Shown in pieces: positions 55,364 to 64,000 of a stretch of 64,000 nucleotides of DNA. Positions within the stretch are counted from its first letter, which is position 1. The number at the start of each line of letters is the position of its first letter. The stretch comes from Photobacterium damselae. Lineage in GTDB: Bacteria > Pseudomonadota > Gammaproteobacteria > Enterobacterales > Vibrionaceae. Location of the stretch: NCBI RefSeq assembly GCF_003026815.1, contig NZ_PYOG01000001.1:558001-622000 (forward strand), in the 5' to 3' direction. A model generated the notes under the pieces. It did no database searches, was not told where the DNA came from, and saw only the letters and a list, made by a program, of their open reading frames with translations. The position numbers were made by a program, and so were the translations under genes.

Positions 55364-58300
55364 TTGAATATTAGTAGACGCCAATTATTTAAATTGTGTG
55401 CAGGTACGGTTGTTGCTTCAACAATTACCTCTCTTGCCACAATTTCAAAAAAAGCGTGGGCTGAAGCGCGGGAGTTTAAATTAACTGCTGCCAAAGAGAC
55501 ACGTAATACATGTTCTTACTGTTCGGTAGGTTGCGGTACTTTGCTATACAGCACAGGCGCAGCTAACGGTAATATCAAACAAAAAATCTTCCATGTTGAA
55601 GGCGATCCTGATCATCCAGTAAGCCGTGGCGCATTATGTCCAAAAGGTGCAGGCCTTTCTGGTTTCGTTAACAGCGAACAGCGTCTTAAATTCCCAGAAT
55701 ACCGCGCACCAGGTTCTGACAAATGGCAGCGTATTTCTTGGGATGAAGCCTTCACTCGCATTGCTAAGCTAATGAAAGCTGACCGTGATGCAAACTTCAT
55801 TGAGAAAAATGACCAAGGCACAACTGTAAACCGTTGGCTATCAACCGGTATGCTATGTGCTTCTGCCGAGAGCAACGAAAATGGCTGGTTAACTCAGAAG
55901 TTTGCTCGCGGTTTAGGTATGGTTCCAGTTGACACTCAAGCGCGTATTTGACACGGCCCTACGGTAGCAAGTCTTGCTCCAACATTTGGCCGCGGCGCGA
56001 TGACCAACAACTGGGTCGATATCAAAAACGCTAACGTTATTTTAGTTATGGGCGGTAACGCAGCAGAAGCTCACCCTGTAGGCTTCCGTTGGGTTGTAGA
56101 AGCTCAAAAACACAACAACGCAGAACTTATCGTAGTGGACCCACGTTTCACTCGTACCGCTGCTGTTGCTGATCACTATGTTCCTATCCGTTCAGGTGCC
56201 GATATTGCTTTCCTTCTAGGTGCAATTCGCTACATGATGGAAACTGGTCAAGTGAACCACGAATATGTTAAGGCTTACACTAATGCTAGCTTTATCGTTC
56301 GTGATGATTATGAATTCCACGATGGTCTGTTCTCTGGCTATGATGCAAAAGAGCGCAAGTACGATCGTAGCAGCTGGTTCTACAAACTAGACGACCAAGG
56401 TTATGCGCTTAAAGATGAAACGCTAAATCACCCTCGTTGTGTTTGGAATCTATTAAAAGATCACGTTTCTCGTTATACACCAGAAGTTGTTAGCAACATC
56501 ACAGGTACGCCTGTTGAGCAATACAACATGGTTTGTAAAGCACTAGCAAGTACTGCTGCTGACAACCGTACTGCAACTATTCTGTACGCCACCGGTTGGA
56601 CTCAACACTCTAAAGGTGCAGAAAACATTCGTTGTATGGCGATGATCCAGTTACTGCTAGGCAACATGGGTATGGCTGGCGGCGGTGTTAACGCCCTACG
56701 AGGTCACTCAAACATTCAAGGTATTACTGACCTAGGTCTATTGGCTCAAAGCCTACCGGGTTATCTAAAGCTGCCTTCAGATAAAGATGTGGACTTCCAG
56801 ACTCACTTGAAGCACCACACACCAACAGCTTTAGAACCAGGGCAGACTAACTACTGGCAGCACTACCCAGCATTCTTTACATCACTACTGAAGTCTTTCT
56901 ACGGTAAAAACGCAACTGCAGAAAATAACTTTGGCTACGACATGATGCCAAAATGGGATCAGATGTACGACATGCTGCGCTACTTTGACATGATGTACAA
57001 AGGCAAAGTAAATGGCTATATCTGCCAAGGCTTTAACCCTGTTGCTTCTATGTCTAATAAGCAAAAGACATTGGATGCTCTGTCTAACTTGAAGTACCTA
57101 ATCACTATCGATCCACTGGTGACTGAAACTTCAACTTTCTGGCAGAACAAACCAAACGTTAACGAAGTAGATACTGCGAATATCCAAACAGAAGTATTCC
57201 GTCTACCTTGTGCTTGTTTCGCTGAAGAAGATGGCACCATCGTAAGTTCAGCTCGTTGGCTACAGTGGCACTGGAAAGCTGGTGATATGCCAGGAGAAGC
57301 AAAAGGTGATGCTGAGATCCTAGCGGGTATCTTCTTGAAGATGCGTGAAATGTATCAAAAAGAAGGTGGTACTTACGCCGATCCTATTTTGTCTCTAGAT
57401 TGGAGCTATGCAATTCCATCTGAGCCAAATGTTCGTGAATTGGCAAAAGAGCTAAACGGTAAAGACGCTAACGGTAATCAGCTATCTAGCTTTGCTCAAC
57501 TAAAAGCCGATGGTTCAACAACATCTGGTTGCTGGCTATACACAGGTAGTTGGACAGAAGCAGGTTGTCAAACATCGCGCCGTGATAACCACGATCCATC
57601 GGGTCTTGGTCTAGCACCAAACTGGGCATGGGCATGGCCTTTGAACCGTCGTGTTCTCTATAACCGCGCATCAACTCGTCCAGATGGTACACCATGGGAT
57701 AAGAGCCGTACTTTGGTTGAGTGGAATGGCAGCAAATGGGTCGGTCCAGATGTGCCTGACTTCAATGCGAAGCTACCGCCATCAAGCAATGCAGGTCCAT
57801 TTATTATGCAGCCTGAAGGTGTGGGTCGTCTGTTTGCTCTAGATAAGATGGCAGAAGGTCCATTCCCTGAGCATTATGAACCGTTTGAGACACCAATTGG
57901 TACGAACCCACTGCATAAAAATGTGGTTTCAAACCCAGCGGCTCGTCTGTTCAAAGATGATGCAGCTCAACTAGGTACAAAAGTAGATTTCCCATTTGTG
58001 GCAACTACTTACCGTCTAACTGAGCACTTCCATACTTGGACTAGCCACTCACAATACAACGCCGTACTGCAACCTGAACAGTTTGTAGAAATTGGTGAAG
58101 GATTGGCTAAAGAGAAAGGCATTAACAACGCGGATATGATTCGTGTGACATCTAAGCGTGGCTTTATTGAAGCGAAAGCGTATGTCTCAAAACGTATTAC
58201 TCCGCTCCATGTTAACGGTCAAATCGTACACACAGTGGGTATTCCTATTCACTGGGGTTACGAAGGCGACACTAAGCCAGGTTATTTGGCAAATACGCTG

Positions 58301-58378
58301 TCTCCATGTGTTGGTGATGCAAACTCACAAACACCTGAATACAAAGCGTTCTTAGTTAATGTGGAAAAGGTGAAGTAA
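55364..58378 (+). CDS. fdnG: Selenocysteine-containing formate dehydrogenase, alpha subunit
   Basis: Catalytic subunit of membrane-bound formate dehydrogenase, 1004 residues including selenocysteine at codon 196 (TGA at 55949-55951). The TGA is followed by HGPTVASLAPTFGRGAM, the conserved active-site context, and the frame continues without break to 58378. A twin-arginine signal begins the protein (SRRQLFKLCAGTVVA). The [4Fe-4S] ligands are CSYCSVGCG with a later Cys in GALCPKGAG. The start codon is TTG at 55364 with AGGT 7 bases upstream. It oxidises formate in the periplasm using a bis-MGD cofactor. fdnH follows at 3 bases. Confidence 0.95.
55949..55990 (+). promoter_or_regulatory. Sec TGA and SECIS-like hairpin in fdnG
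   Basis: The TGA is followed by GGCCCTACGGTAGCAAGTCTT, in which GCAAG and CTTGC can form the apical stem with AGUC in the loop, like the E. coli fdhF/fdnG elements bound by SelB. The GGCC arms further out can close the lower stem. Confidence 0.75.
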
Positions 58379-58381
58379 CGT

Positions 58382-59272
58382 ATGGGTATGGAATCGCAAA
58401 ATATCATCCGTAGTTCTGCGACCTCATCAATCACACCAGCACCTCATGGTCGTGAGCGTCAGATTGAGATCACAAAACTTATCGATGTGACATGCTGTAC
58501 AGGTTGTAAAGGCTGTATGGACGCATGTGGTGAGTGGAACAACTTGCGTGGCAAAGTAGGAACATTCGAAGGTTCTTACCAAAATCCACCAAACACAACC
58601 GCTGAAGTTTGGACCACAATCCACTTCAAAGAAATTGAAGAAGATAACAAGTTCAAATGGTTGTTCAGCAAGCACAGTTGTATGCACTGTTCAGATCCTG
58701 GTTGCTTAAAAGCTTGTCCAGAGCCTGGCGCTATCGTGCAGTACGAAAACGGCGTGGTGGACTTTGACTCTGAAAAATGTGTTGGCTGTGGTTACTGTAT
58801 CGCGGGTTGTCCATTCGATATCCCTCGCATGAACCCAGTTGATAACCGCGTATACAAGTGCACCTTGTGTTTGGATCGCCTACAAGCAGGTCAAGTGCCA
58901 TCTTGTGTGAAAACATGCCCAACAGGCGCACTGCGTTTTGGCTCTCGTGAAGAGATCCTTGAGTATGCCAATGAGCGTGTTGCAGCCCTTAAAGCAAAAG
59001 GTCACAGCAAAGCAGGTATCTATAACCCAGAAGGTGTTAACGGTACTCACGTGATTTACATCTTGCATGATGTTACAGATCCTGAGCGTTACGATTTACC
59101 GAAAGATCCTAAGATCAGCGAAACGGTAAAACTGTGGAAAGATGACTTTAAGCCACTAGCCGCAGCGGGCATCGTAGGTACGTTAGCACTTGCAGCTATT
59201 CACCGTGTTACCGTAGGTCGTAGCCGAGTGAAAGAGGAAGAAGATCGCAACCAAAAAGGAGATGAAAAATGA
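58382..59272 (+). CDS. fdnH: Formate dehydrogenase, beta (iron-sulfur) subunit
   Basis: Electron-transfer subunit of 296 residues with four [4Fe-4S] clusters. Ligands are in CCTGCKGCMDACGEW, CMHCSDPGCLKACP, CVGCGYCIAGCPFDIPRM and CTLCLDRLQAGQVPSCVKTC. One C-terminal TM segment (about 258-276, PLAAAGIVGTLALAAIHRV) anchors it. The start MGMESQNIIRSSATSSIT aligns with the E. coli protein. It overlaps fdnI by 4 bases. Confidence 0.96.
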   Translation: MGMESQNIIRSSATSSITPAPHGRERQIEITKLIDVTCCTGCKGCMDACGEWNNLRGKVGTFEGSYQNPPNTTAEVWTTIHFKEIEEDNKFKWLFSKHSCMHCSDPGCLKACPEPGAIVQYENGVVDFDSEKCVGCGYCIAGCPFDIPRMNPVDNRVYKCTLCLDRLQAGQVPSCVKTCPTGALRFGSREEILEYANERVAALKAKGHSKAGIYNPEGVNGTHVIYILHDVTDPERYDLPKDPKISETVKLWKDDFKPLAAAGIVGTLALAAIHRVTVGRSRVKEEEDRNQKGDEK

Positions 59273-59901
59273 GTTTGAATCAAACAGTTTTACGTCATAA
59301 ACCTTTAAACCGAGTTGTGCACTGGACGGTGGCAATAACAGGTATTTTAACCTTGTTATCTGGTCTGTCTTTTATGTTCGCCCCTCTACACTTTCTAAGT
59401 TATGTGTACGGTACACCGCAGCTTGCGCGTATTTTGCATCCATTTGGTGCCATCATCATGACGGTTGGTTTGTTCTTCTTAGCCGCTCGCTATTGGAAGT
59501 ACAACCACTTTGAAAAAGGCGACATGCAATGGATGTTAAGCGTTAAAGATGTATTAACAGAAAACGAAGACAAAGTACCACCAGCAGGCCATTACAACGC
59601 TGGTCAGAAAATGATTTTACGTCAATTTCTAGCGTGTGGCGTGTTGTTACTGGTTTCAGGCATTGTTGCTTGGCGTGCGTATTTCTCTGCTGACTTTAGC
59701 ATTGATACTGTTCGTATTGCGCTGATTGTTCACTCAATCGCAGCCTTTGTGTTCTGCCTAAGCTTGATCATTCACGCATACATGGCGTACTGGGTACAAG
59801 GTTCTATCGATGGCATGTTAGAAGGCAAAGTCTCTCTAGCATGGGCGAAGAAACACCACCCTCGCTGGTTCCGTGAACTTGAAGCGGGTAAGAAACACTA
59901 A
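59269..59901 (+). CDS. fdnI: Formate dehydrogenase, gamma (cytochrome b556) subunit
   Basis: Inner membrane di-haem cytochrome b subunit of 210 residues with four TM segments, passing electrons from FdnH to quinone. The first helix region includes NRVVHWTVAITGILTLLSGL, and His residues in HPFGAI, VHSIAAFV and IIHAYMAYW are likely haem ligands. It is coupled to fdnH by an ATGA overlap. Confidence 0.95.
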   Translation: MSLNQTVLRHKPLNRVVHWTVAITGILTLLSGLSFMFAPLHFLSYVYGTPQLARILHPFGAIIMTVGLFFLAARYWKYNHFEKGDMQWMLSVKDVLTENEDKVPPAGHYNAGQKMILRQFLACGVLLLVSGIVAWRAYFSADFSIDTVRIALIVHSIAAFVFCLSLIIHAYMAYWVQGSIDGMLEGKVSLAWAKKHHPRWFRELEAGKKH

Positions 59902-59910
59902 TTCAGCATC

Positions 59911-60045
59911 ATGCCAATTTACCTGGTTAGATTGGCATTGATTAAGCTGAAACACATAACAAAGCTGCAGATTACATGTCTGTAGCTTTGTTCTTATTTA
60001 ACCAATTGCGATTTGAACATCACCAAACCGCAATTGGTCTTTTTG
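59911..60045 (+). terminator. Hairpin cluster between fdnI and fdhE
   Basis: Three stem-loops occur in sequence: ATGCCAAT/ATTGGCAT (59911-59938); AACAAAGCTGCAGA/TCTGTAGCTTTGTT (59958-59992) followed by a T-rich run; and ACCAATTGCG/CGCAATTGGT (60001-60038) followed by CTTTTTG. The last two have intrinsic terminator form, and the last ends 18 bases before fdhE. Confidence 0.7.
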
Positions 60046-60063
60046 TTTATTTGGAATAAAAAT

Positions 60064-60954
60064 ATGAGCGTAAAAATTCTCGAAAAAGACATGATTATCA
60101 AGCAAAACTCTGATGGCTTTACCCCTTTGATTATCGGCCAACCTACGACAATTTTTACGGCTCGAGCGCAGCGCTTACGTCAATTAGCTCAAGACTCATT
60201 CATGGGTGATTATTTGCTACTGGTTGGCCAAATTGCCCAACAACAAGCTAACCTTGCAGAGCAGTTTGAATCTCAAATCCAAACTTTTGCAGCCCAACAA
60301 ACGCCACTATGGCCACTAACATTTGATAACACTTGGATGCCACTATTAACCAAGATGTTAAATACAATGCTAGACGCTCTTATCCCGGTCGTATCTGAGG
60401 ATATGCTGGCGGTTTTAAATGAAGTTAAAACACTTGATAACACCACATTAGAGCAATATTTTTCTCAGCTACAGCAAAACCAATTCGACTCAGTACCGTC
60501 AGAACAAGCCATCTTATTATTTGCGGTATTAAATACTTTTGTCAGTCTGTATGTCGCTGCATTACGCTTGGAATGGCAGCCAGAGTTGGATAAAAAACAA
60601 CATAATTGCCCACTGTGTGGCGCGGCTCCTGTTGCTAGTCTAGTTAAAGATCGTGGTGTACGTTACCTACATTGCAGCCAATGTGAAGCGCAATGGCACC
60701 GTTTACGTGCTGAGTGTACCCAGTGTGATGATGGTGAAGATATTCAATTAAAAAGTGCCACACTAGAAGATGCAGTTCGAGCTGAAACCTGCAGTCATTG
60801 TAATAGCTACCTAAAAATACTTTTCATTGAAAAAGACTTTAAAGTTGAACCTATCGCTGATGATTTAGCGACCTTGGTGTTGGATCAAAAACTAGCAGAA
60901 GATGGCCTACTTCGTAGCGGTTTTAACCCGTATTTATTGCCATTAATGCAGTAA
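60064..60954 (+). CDS. fdhE: Formate dehydrogenase accessory protein FdhE
   Basis: A cytosolic iron-binding rubredoxin-like protein needed for formate dehydrogenase maturation, 296 residues. The C-terminal half has four CXXC motifs: NCPLCGAAP, LHCSQCEAQW, ECTQCDDGE and TCSHCNSYL. The start at 60064 (MSVKILEKDMI) has GGAA upstream. The open frame extends 17 codons into the hairpin region. It lies 162 bases after fdnI and before selA. Confidence 0.93.
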   Translation: MSVKILEKDMIIKQNSDGFTPLIIGQPTTIFTARAQRLRQLAQDSFMGDYLLLVGQIAQQQANLAEQFESQIQTFAAQQTPLWPLTFDNTWMPLLTKMLNTMLDALIPVVSEDMLAVLNEVKTLDNTTLEQYFSQLQQNQFDSVPSEQAILLFAVLNTFVSLYVAALRLEWQPELDKKQHNCPLCGAAPVASLVKDRGVRYLHCSQCEAQWHRLRAECTQCDDGEDIQLKSATLEDAVRAETCSHCNSYLKILFIEKDFKVEPIADDLATLVLDQKLAEDGLLRSGFNPYLLPLMQ

Positions 60955-61030
60955 TAATACCGATAGAAGTTTCTTATTTAAGTCACCATATTCAAACGAT
61001 TTTGCCAGCTAAACAACAAACGAGAACACT

Positions 61031-62482
61031 ATGACTGCACGTGCTTTATTTGCTCATCTACCGAGTGTAGACCAAATAATTCATCACCCATTGCAGCAAG
61101 CCCTTATTGCTCAGTATGGAAAAGTTCACCTCACCGCTATGGTACGTCAATTACAACAAGAAGCGAGAGAGACAATCCGAACTCAACAGCAATTACCCAG
61201 TTGGCTGGCAAGCTCTGAACCTTTGGTATCTAAAGCCTTAATCTTAGATCGTTTTTCACAGCATTTAACTCACGCTCTTGCTCCTAAGCATCAGCAAGGG
61301 CTACAACGTGTCTTTAACTTAACTGGCACCATTTTACACACCAATTTAGGCCGAGCTCTACAAGCCGAAGCGGCCATCAAAGCCGTCACTCAAGTTATGC
61401 GCTATCCGTCGACACTTGAGTATTCACTACAAAATGGTCAACGAGGTCATCGAGATCACGCTATCAGTGAACAACTACAGCAGCTTATTGGTTGCGAAGA
61501 TGCCTGTTTAGTCAATAACAATGCAGCGGCAGTTTTATTGATGCTAGCAGGTACTGCGGCGGGTAAAGAAGTGATTGTCTCCCGAGGTGAATTGGTTGAA
61601 ATTGGAGGTTCATTTCGCATCCCTGATGTTATGCGTCAAGCGGGATGCCAACTGGTAGAAGTGGGCGCAACTAACCGCACACATCTGCGAGATTACCAAC
61701 AAGCTATCAGTGAACACACTGCGGCTTTGATGAAAGTACATACCAGTAACTATTTGATTCAAGGATTTACCAGCTCGGTTGCAGAAGCCGATTTATGCCA
61801 ATTAGCCCACCAACATCAATTGCCCGTCATTAGCGATCTGGGCAGCGGATCGTTAATTGATCTTAGCACTTACGGCTTACCTACAGAGCCGATGCCTCAA
61901 CAAATGTTGCGTGATGGTATTGATTTGGTCAGTTTTTCTGGTGATAAATTATTAGGAGGCCCTCAGGCTGGGATCATTGCGGGCCGAAAAGATCTGATCG
62001 AACAATTGCAACATCATCCTCTCAAGCGAGCCCTTCGTTGCGATAAGATGACTTTGGCCGCATTAGAAGCAACACTTAATCTTTATCGTCATCCAGAGCA
62101 ACTTCCGTGTGAATTACCCACTTTACTGCGCCTAACCCGTACCTTAGATCAACTAAGTGAACAAGCTCAGCAGCTATTACCTTATTGTCATCAACTGGCT
62201 GGTAAGGATTTTACGGTTACTATTGAGCCAAGCTACGGCCAAATTGGCAGTGGCTCGTTACCTACTGAACAATTGGAATCAATCGCAATCAGTTTTCAAG
62301 CAAATCACACCAGCTCGCGATCCTTAAATGATCTGGATGATCTATTACGAAGTGGTGAGATCCCTATTATCGGTCGAGTTCATCATAATAAACTGTGGCT
62401 CTGTATGAGGGGCTTGGTTGATATTAACGACTTTATTACCCAACTTAATCAACTCTCATCTACTTCAGAGGTCATGGCATGA
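61031..62482 (+). CDS. selA: L-seryl-tRNA(Sec) selenium transferase
   Basis: Converts seryl-tRNA(Sec) to selenocysteyl-tRNA(Sec) with selenophosphate, 483 residues. It is a PLP enzyme with the Lys in VSFSGDKLLGGPQAGIIAG. Other family blocks are NLTGTILHTNLGRAL, EDACLVNNNAAAVLLMLAG and VISDLGSGSLIDLS. It overlaps selB by 4 bases (ATGA), so synthesis of both is coupled. selD and selC are not in the window. Confidence 0.96.
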   Translation: MTARALFAHLPSVDQIIHHPLQQALIAQYGKVHLTAMVRQLQQEARETIRTQQQLPSWLASSEPLVSKALILDRFSQHLTHALAPKHQQGLQRVFNLTGTILHTNLGRALQAEAAIKAVTQVMRYPSTLEYSLQNGQRGHRDHAISEQLQQLIGCEDACLVNNNAAAVLLMLAGTAAGKEVIVSRGELVEIGGSFRIPDVMRQAGCQLVEVGATNRTHLRDYQQAISEHTAALMKVHTSNYLIQGFTSSVAEADLCQLAHQHQLPVISDLGSGSLIDLSTYGLPTEPMPQQMLRDGIDLVSFSGDKLLGGPQAGIIAGRKDLIEQLQHHPLKRALRCDKMTLAALEATLNLYRHPEQLPCELPTLLRLTRTLDQLSEQAQQLLPYCHQLAGKDFTVTIEPSYGQIGSGSLPTEQLESIAISFQANHTSSRSLNDLDDLLRSGEIPIIGRVHHNKLWLCMRGLVDINDFITQLNQLSSTSEVMA

Positions 62483-64000
62483 TTATCGTTACCGCAGGTC
62501 ATGTCGATCATGGCAAAACTCATCTACTGCATGCATTAACGGGCACCAATACTGATCGATTACCAGAAGAGCAAAAACGCGGTCTAACCATTGATCTAGG
62601 CTACGCTTTTATGCCTTATCAAGATCAAAATAATCATCAGCAAACATTAGGTTTTATCGATGTTCCAGGTCATGAAAAGTTTCTGTCGAATATGCTGGCT
62701 GGTGTCGGTACTGCTCATCACGCCCTATTTATTGTAGCGGCCGATGAAGGTTTAATGGCGCAAAGTTATGAACATTTAACCATTTTGCGACTATTAAACA
62801 TGGACAGTTTAACGGTTGTCATTACCAAATCAGACTTAGTCGATCCAACCACTTTACAGCTTCGTATTAACCAGGTGGAAAATGCATTAGCGATGCAAAA
62901 TATCACCCAATGGCACACCTTCACCTGTTCCGCTATCACAGGTGAAGGCATCGATGATCTGAAACAGCATCTAGTGACCATGGCCAATACTGAGCAACAA
63001 AAGCAGGTCGTTGGTAAAGGTTTTCGTTTAGCCATCGACCGTGCTTTTTCAGTAAAAGGGGCGGGATTAGTCGTCACAGGAACAGCACTTAATGGCCAGG
63101 TTAAGGTGGGAGATACCCTTTATTATGTCACCCATAATCCTCATCATGGTGGTGTTGAAAGTGAACCGATTAAAGTGCGAGGTCTACATGCTCAAGGTCA
63201 GGAGGCACTAACAGCACAAGCAGACCAACGTATTGCCCTTAATATCAGTGGTAATATCGATAAAAACCAAGTTTCACGAGGTGATTGGCTCGTTGCGATA
63301 AAACCTGAACAGACAGTCAAGCGCATTACCGCAACGATTCAAGTTCATCAACCAATCAAGCACTGGCAAAGCGTACAATGTTTTCATGCTGCGAGCCACA
63401 CTATGGCGAAAGTAGCACTATTAGAACAAGAGAGCGCTATAGCAGGTGAAACGATATTGGCTGAACTGCAATTTGAGCAACCTTTGGCCCTGTGTGAACA
63501 AGATAAATTACTGCTTCGCGATCCTGCGCAAAAACATAACCTAGCCTCAGCAGTTGCTATTGATCTTGCGCCACCTAACCGTGGTAAACGCAAGCCTGAG
63601 CGCATTGCTTATCTACAAAAGCGCAGCACATTACAACAACCTGAAGCGATACTAAAACATCTATTACACCATCATCCGGTCGATAGCAGAACATTCGCTT
63701 GGCAACATCAAATTCATTCAGCGCAATTAACTCAATTATTGCCTCAAGATGAAACGATTCAACAAGCTGGGCTATACTTGTTCAGTGCAAATTATCAATG
63801 CCAGTTACAACAACAAATCGTGACTCAGCTAGAACGGTTTCATCAAAAATCTTGTGATGAAATTGGGGTAGGTAAAGCTCGCTTATATCGAATGAGTGCA
63901 TTAAATCAACCTCAAGACATCTTTGAGCAGGTTTTGGCTCAGCTGTTATTAAACGGAGAAATCAGTAATACACGAGGCTGGTTGCACCTTGCAAATCATC
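62479..64000 (+). CDS. selB: Selenocysteine-specific elongation factor SelB (partial, 3' end off window)
   Basis: Delivers Sec-tRNA to the ribosome at TGA codons carrying a SECIS hairpin. About 507 codons are visible. The GTPase domain has G1 IVTAGHVDHGKT, switch I DRLPEEQKRGLTIDLGYAF, G3 DVPGHEKFLSNMLAG and G4 TKSD. Domain II-III blocks such as AIDRAFSVKGAGLVVTGTAL and the start of the winged-helix SECIS-binding domains are present. The window ends inside the latter. It overlaps selA by 4 bases. Confidence 0.95.
   Translation, partial: MIIVTAGHVDHGKTHLLHALTGTNTDRLPEEQKRGLTIDLGYAFMPYQDQNNHQQTLGFIDVPGHEKFLSNMLAGVGTAHHALFIVAADEGLMAQSYEHLTILRLLNMDSLTVVITKSDLVDPTTLQLRINQVENALAMQNITQWHTFTCSAITGEGIDDLKQHLVTMANTEQQKQVVGKGFRLAIDRAFSVKGAGLVVTGTALNGQVKVGDTLYYVTHNPHHGGVESEPIKVRGLHAQGQEALTAQADQRIALNISGNIDKNQVSRGDWLVAIKPEQTVKRITATIQVHQPIKHWQSVQCFHAASHTMAKVALLEQESAIAGETILAELQFEQPLALCEQDKLLLRDPAQKHNLASAVAIDLAPPNRGKRKPERIAYLQKRSTLQQPEAILKHLLHHHPVDSRTFAWQHQIHSAQLTQLLPQDETIQQAGLYLFSANYQCQLQQQIVTQLERFHQKSCDEIGVGKARLYRMSALNQPQDIFEQVLAQLLLNGEISNTRGWLHLANH

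Noticed and set aside
55949..56002. Stop codon splitting fdnG, as a pseudogene or two genes
   Set aside because: The TGA is in the selenocysteine position with the conserved downstream context, and the frame continues unbroken to the natural end.

Overview
The window looks like a piece of a Vibrionaceae chromosome, most probably Photobacterium or a close relative. This rests on remembered protein families and gene order, since no database search could be run. Supporting signs are an Enterobacterales/Vibrio-type isc operon with trmJ and suhB upstream and pepB downstream, long-form PstA and PstC, a GlyGly-CTERM trypsin-like protease of the kind common in Vibrionaceae, aceBA without aceK, and a complete selenocysteine formate dehydrogenase locus. 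Coding density is high. I saw no tRNA, rRNA, CRISPR array, prophage or intact insertion sequence.

Layout. Bases 1-9118 (minus strand) hold trmJ, then iscR-iscS-iscU-iscA-hscB-hscA-fdx-iscX-pepB, then a second pepB-like gene cut by the window edge. suhB (plus) is divergent from trmJ. Bases 10905-16694 (minus) hold queA and tgt-yajC-secD-secF. Bases 16786-24917 hold a secreted trypsin-like protease, a two-CBS protein, the glyoxylate shunt genes aceB and aceA, divergent oxyR and a 2-Cys peroxiredoxin, and cutC. Bases 25208-25972 encode a YadA-anchor protein with a repetitive Pro-Ile-Glu stalk. Bases 26150-39150 form a phosphate island: pstC-pstA-pstB-phoU, a GcvR-like ACT protein, ppk-ppx, a pstS-like gene, phoR and phoB. 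Two near-identical Pho boxes precede pstC and phoB. Bases 39420-44464 hold sbcD-sbcC.

From 44950 the content is mixed: a lone EutQ-like cupin with a structured leader, rdgC, a small secreted repeat protein, and an SDR plus an ArsP/UPF0718-type permease carrying three 26-residue His/Met/Cys-rich repeats. Then come ogt and tag (alkylation repair), eda, trhP(yegQ)-yfhL, and mepA. Bases 54411-64000 hold fdhD, fdnGHI with an in-frame Sec TGA, fdhE, selA and selB (cut by the window edge). This last block is a self-contained module: selA and selB supply and insert selenocysteine, fdhD and fdhE mature the enzyme, and fdnGHI is the membrane formate dehydrogenase.

The most interesting accessory items are the metal-ligand-rich permease and its SDR partner, the PIE-repeat YadA-like protein with a predicted hairpin covering its ribosome binding site, the exact 32-residue repeat protein at 46580-46897, the cupin leader with a terminator-like hairpin, and the many intercistronic hairpins that appear to segment the isc, pho and fdn operons.
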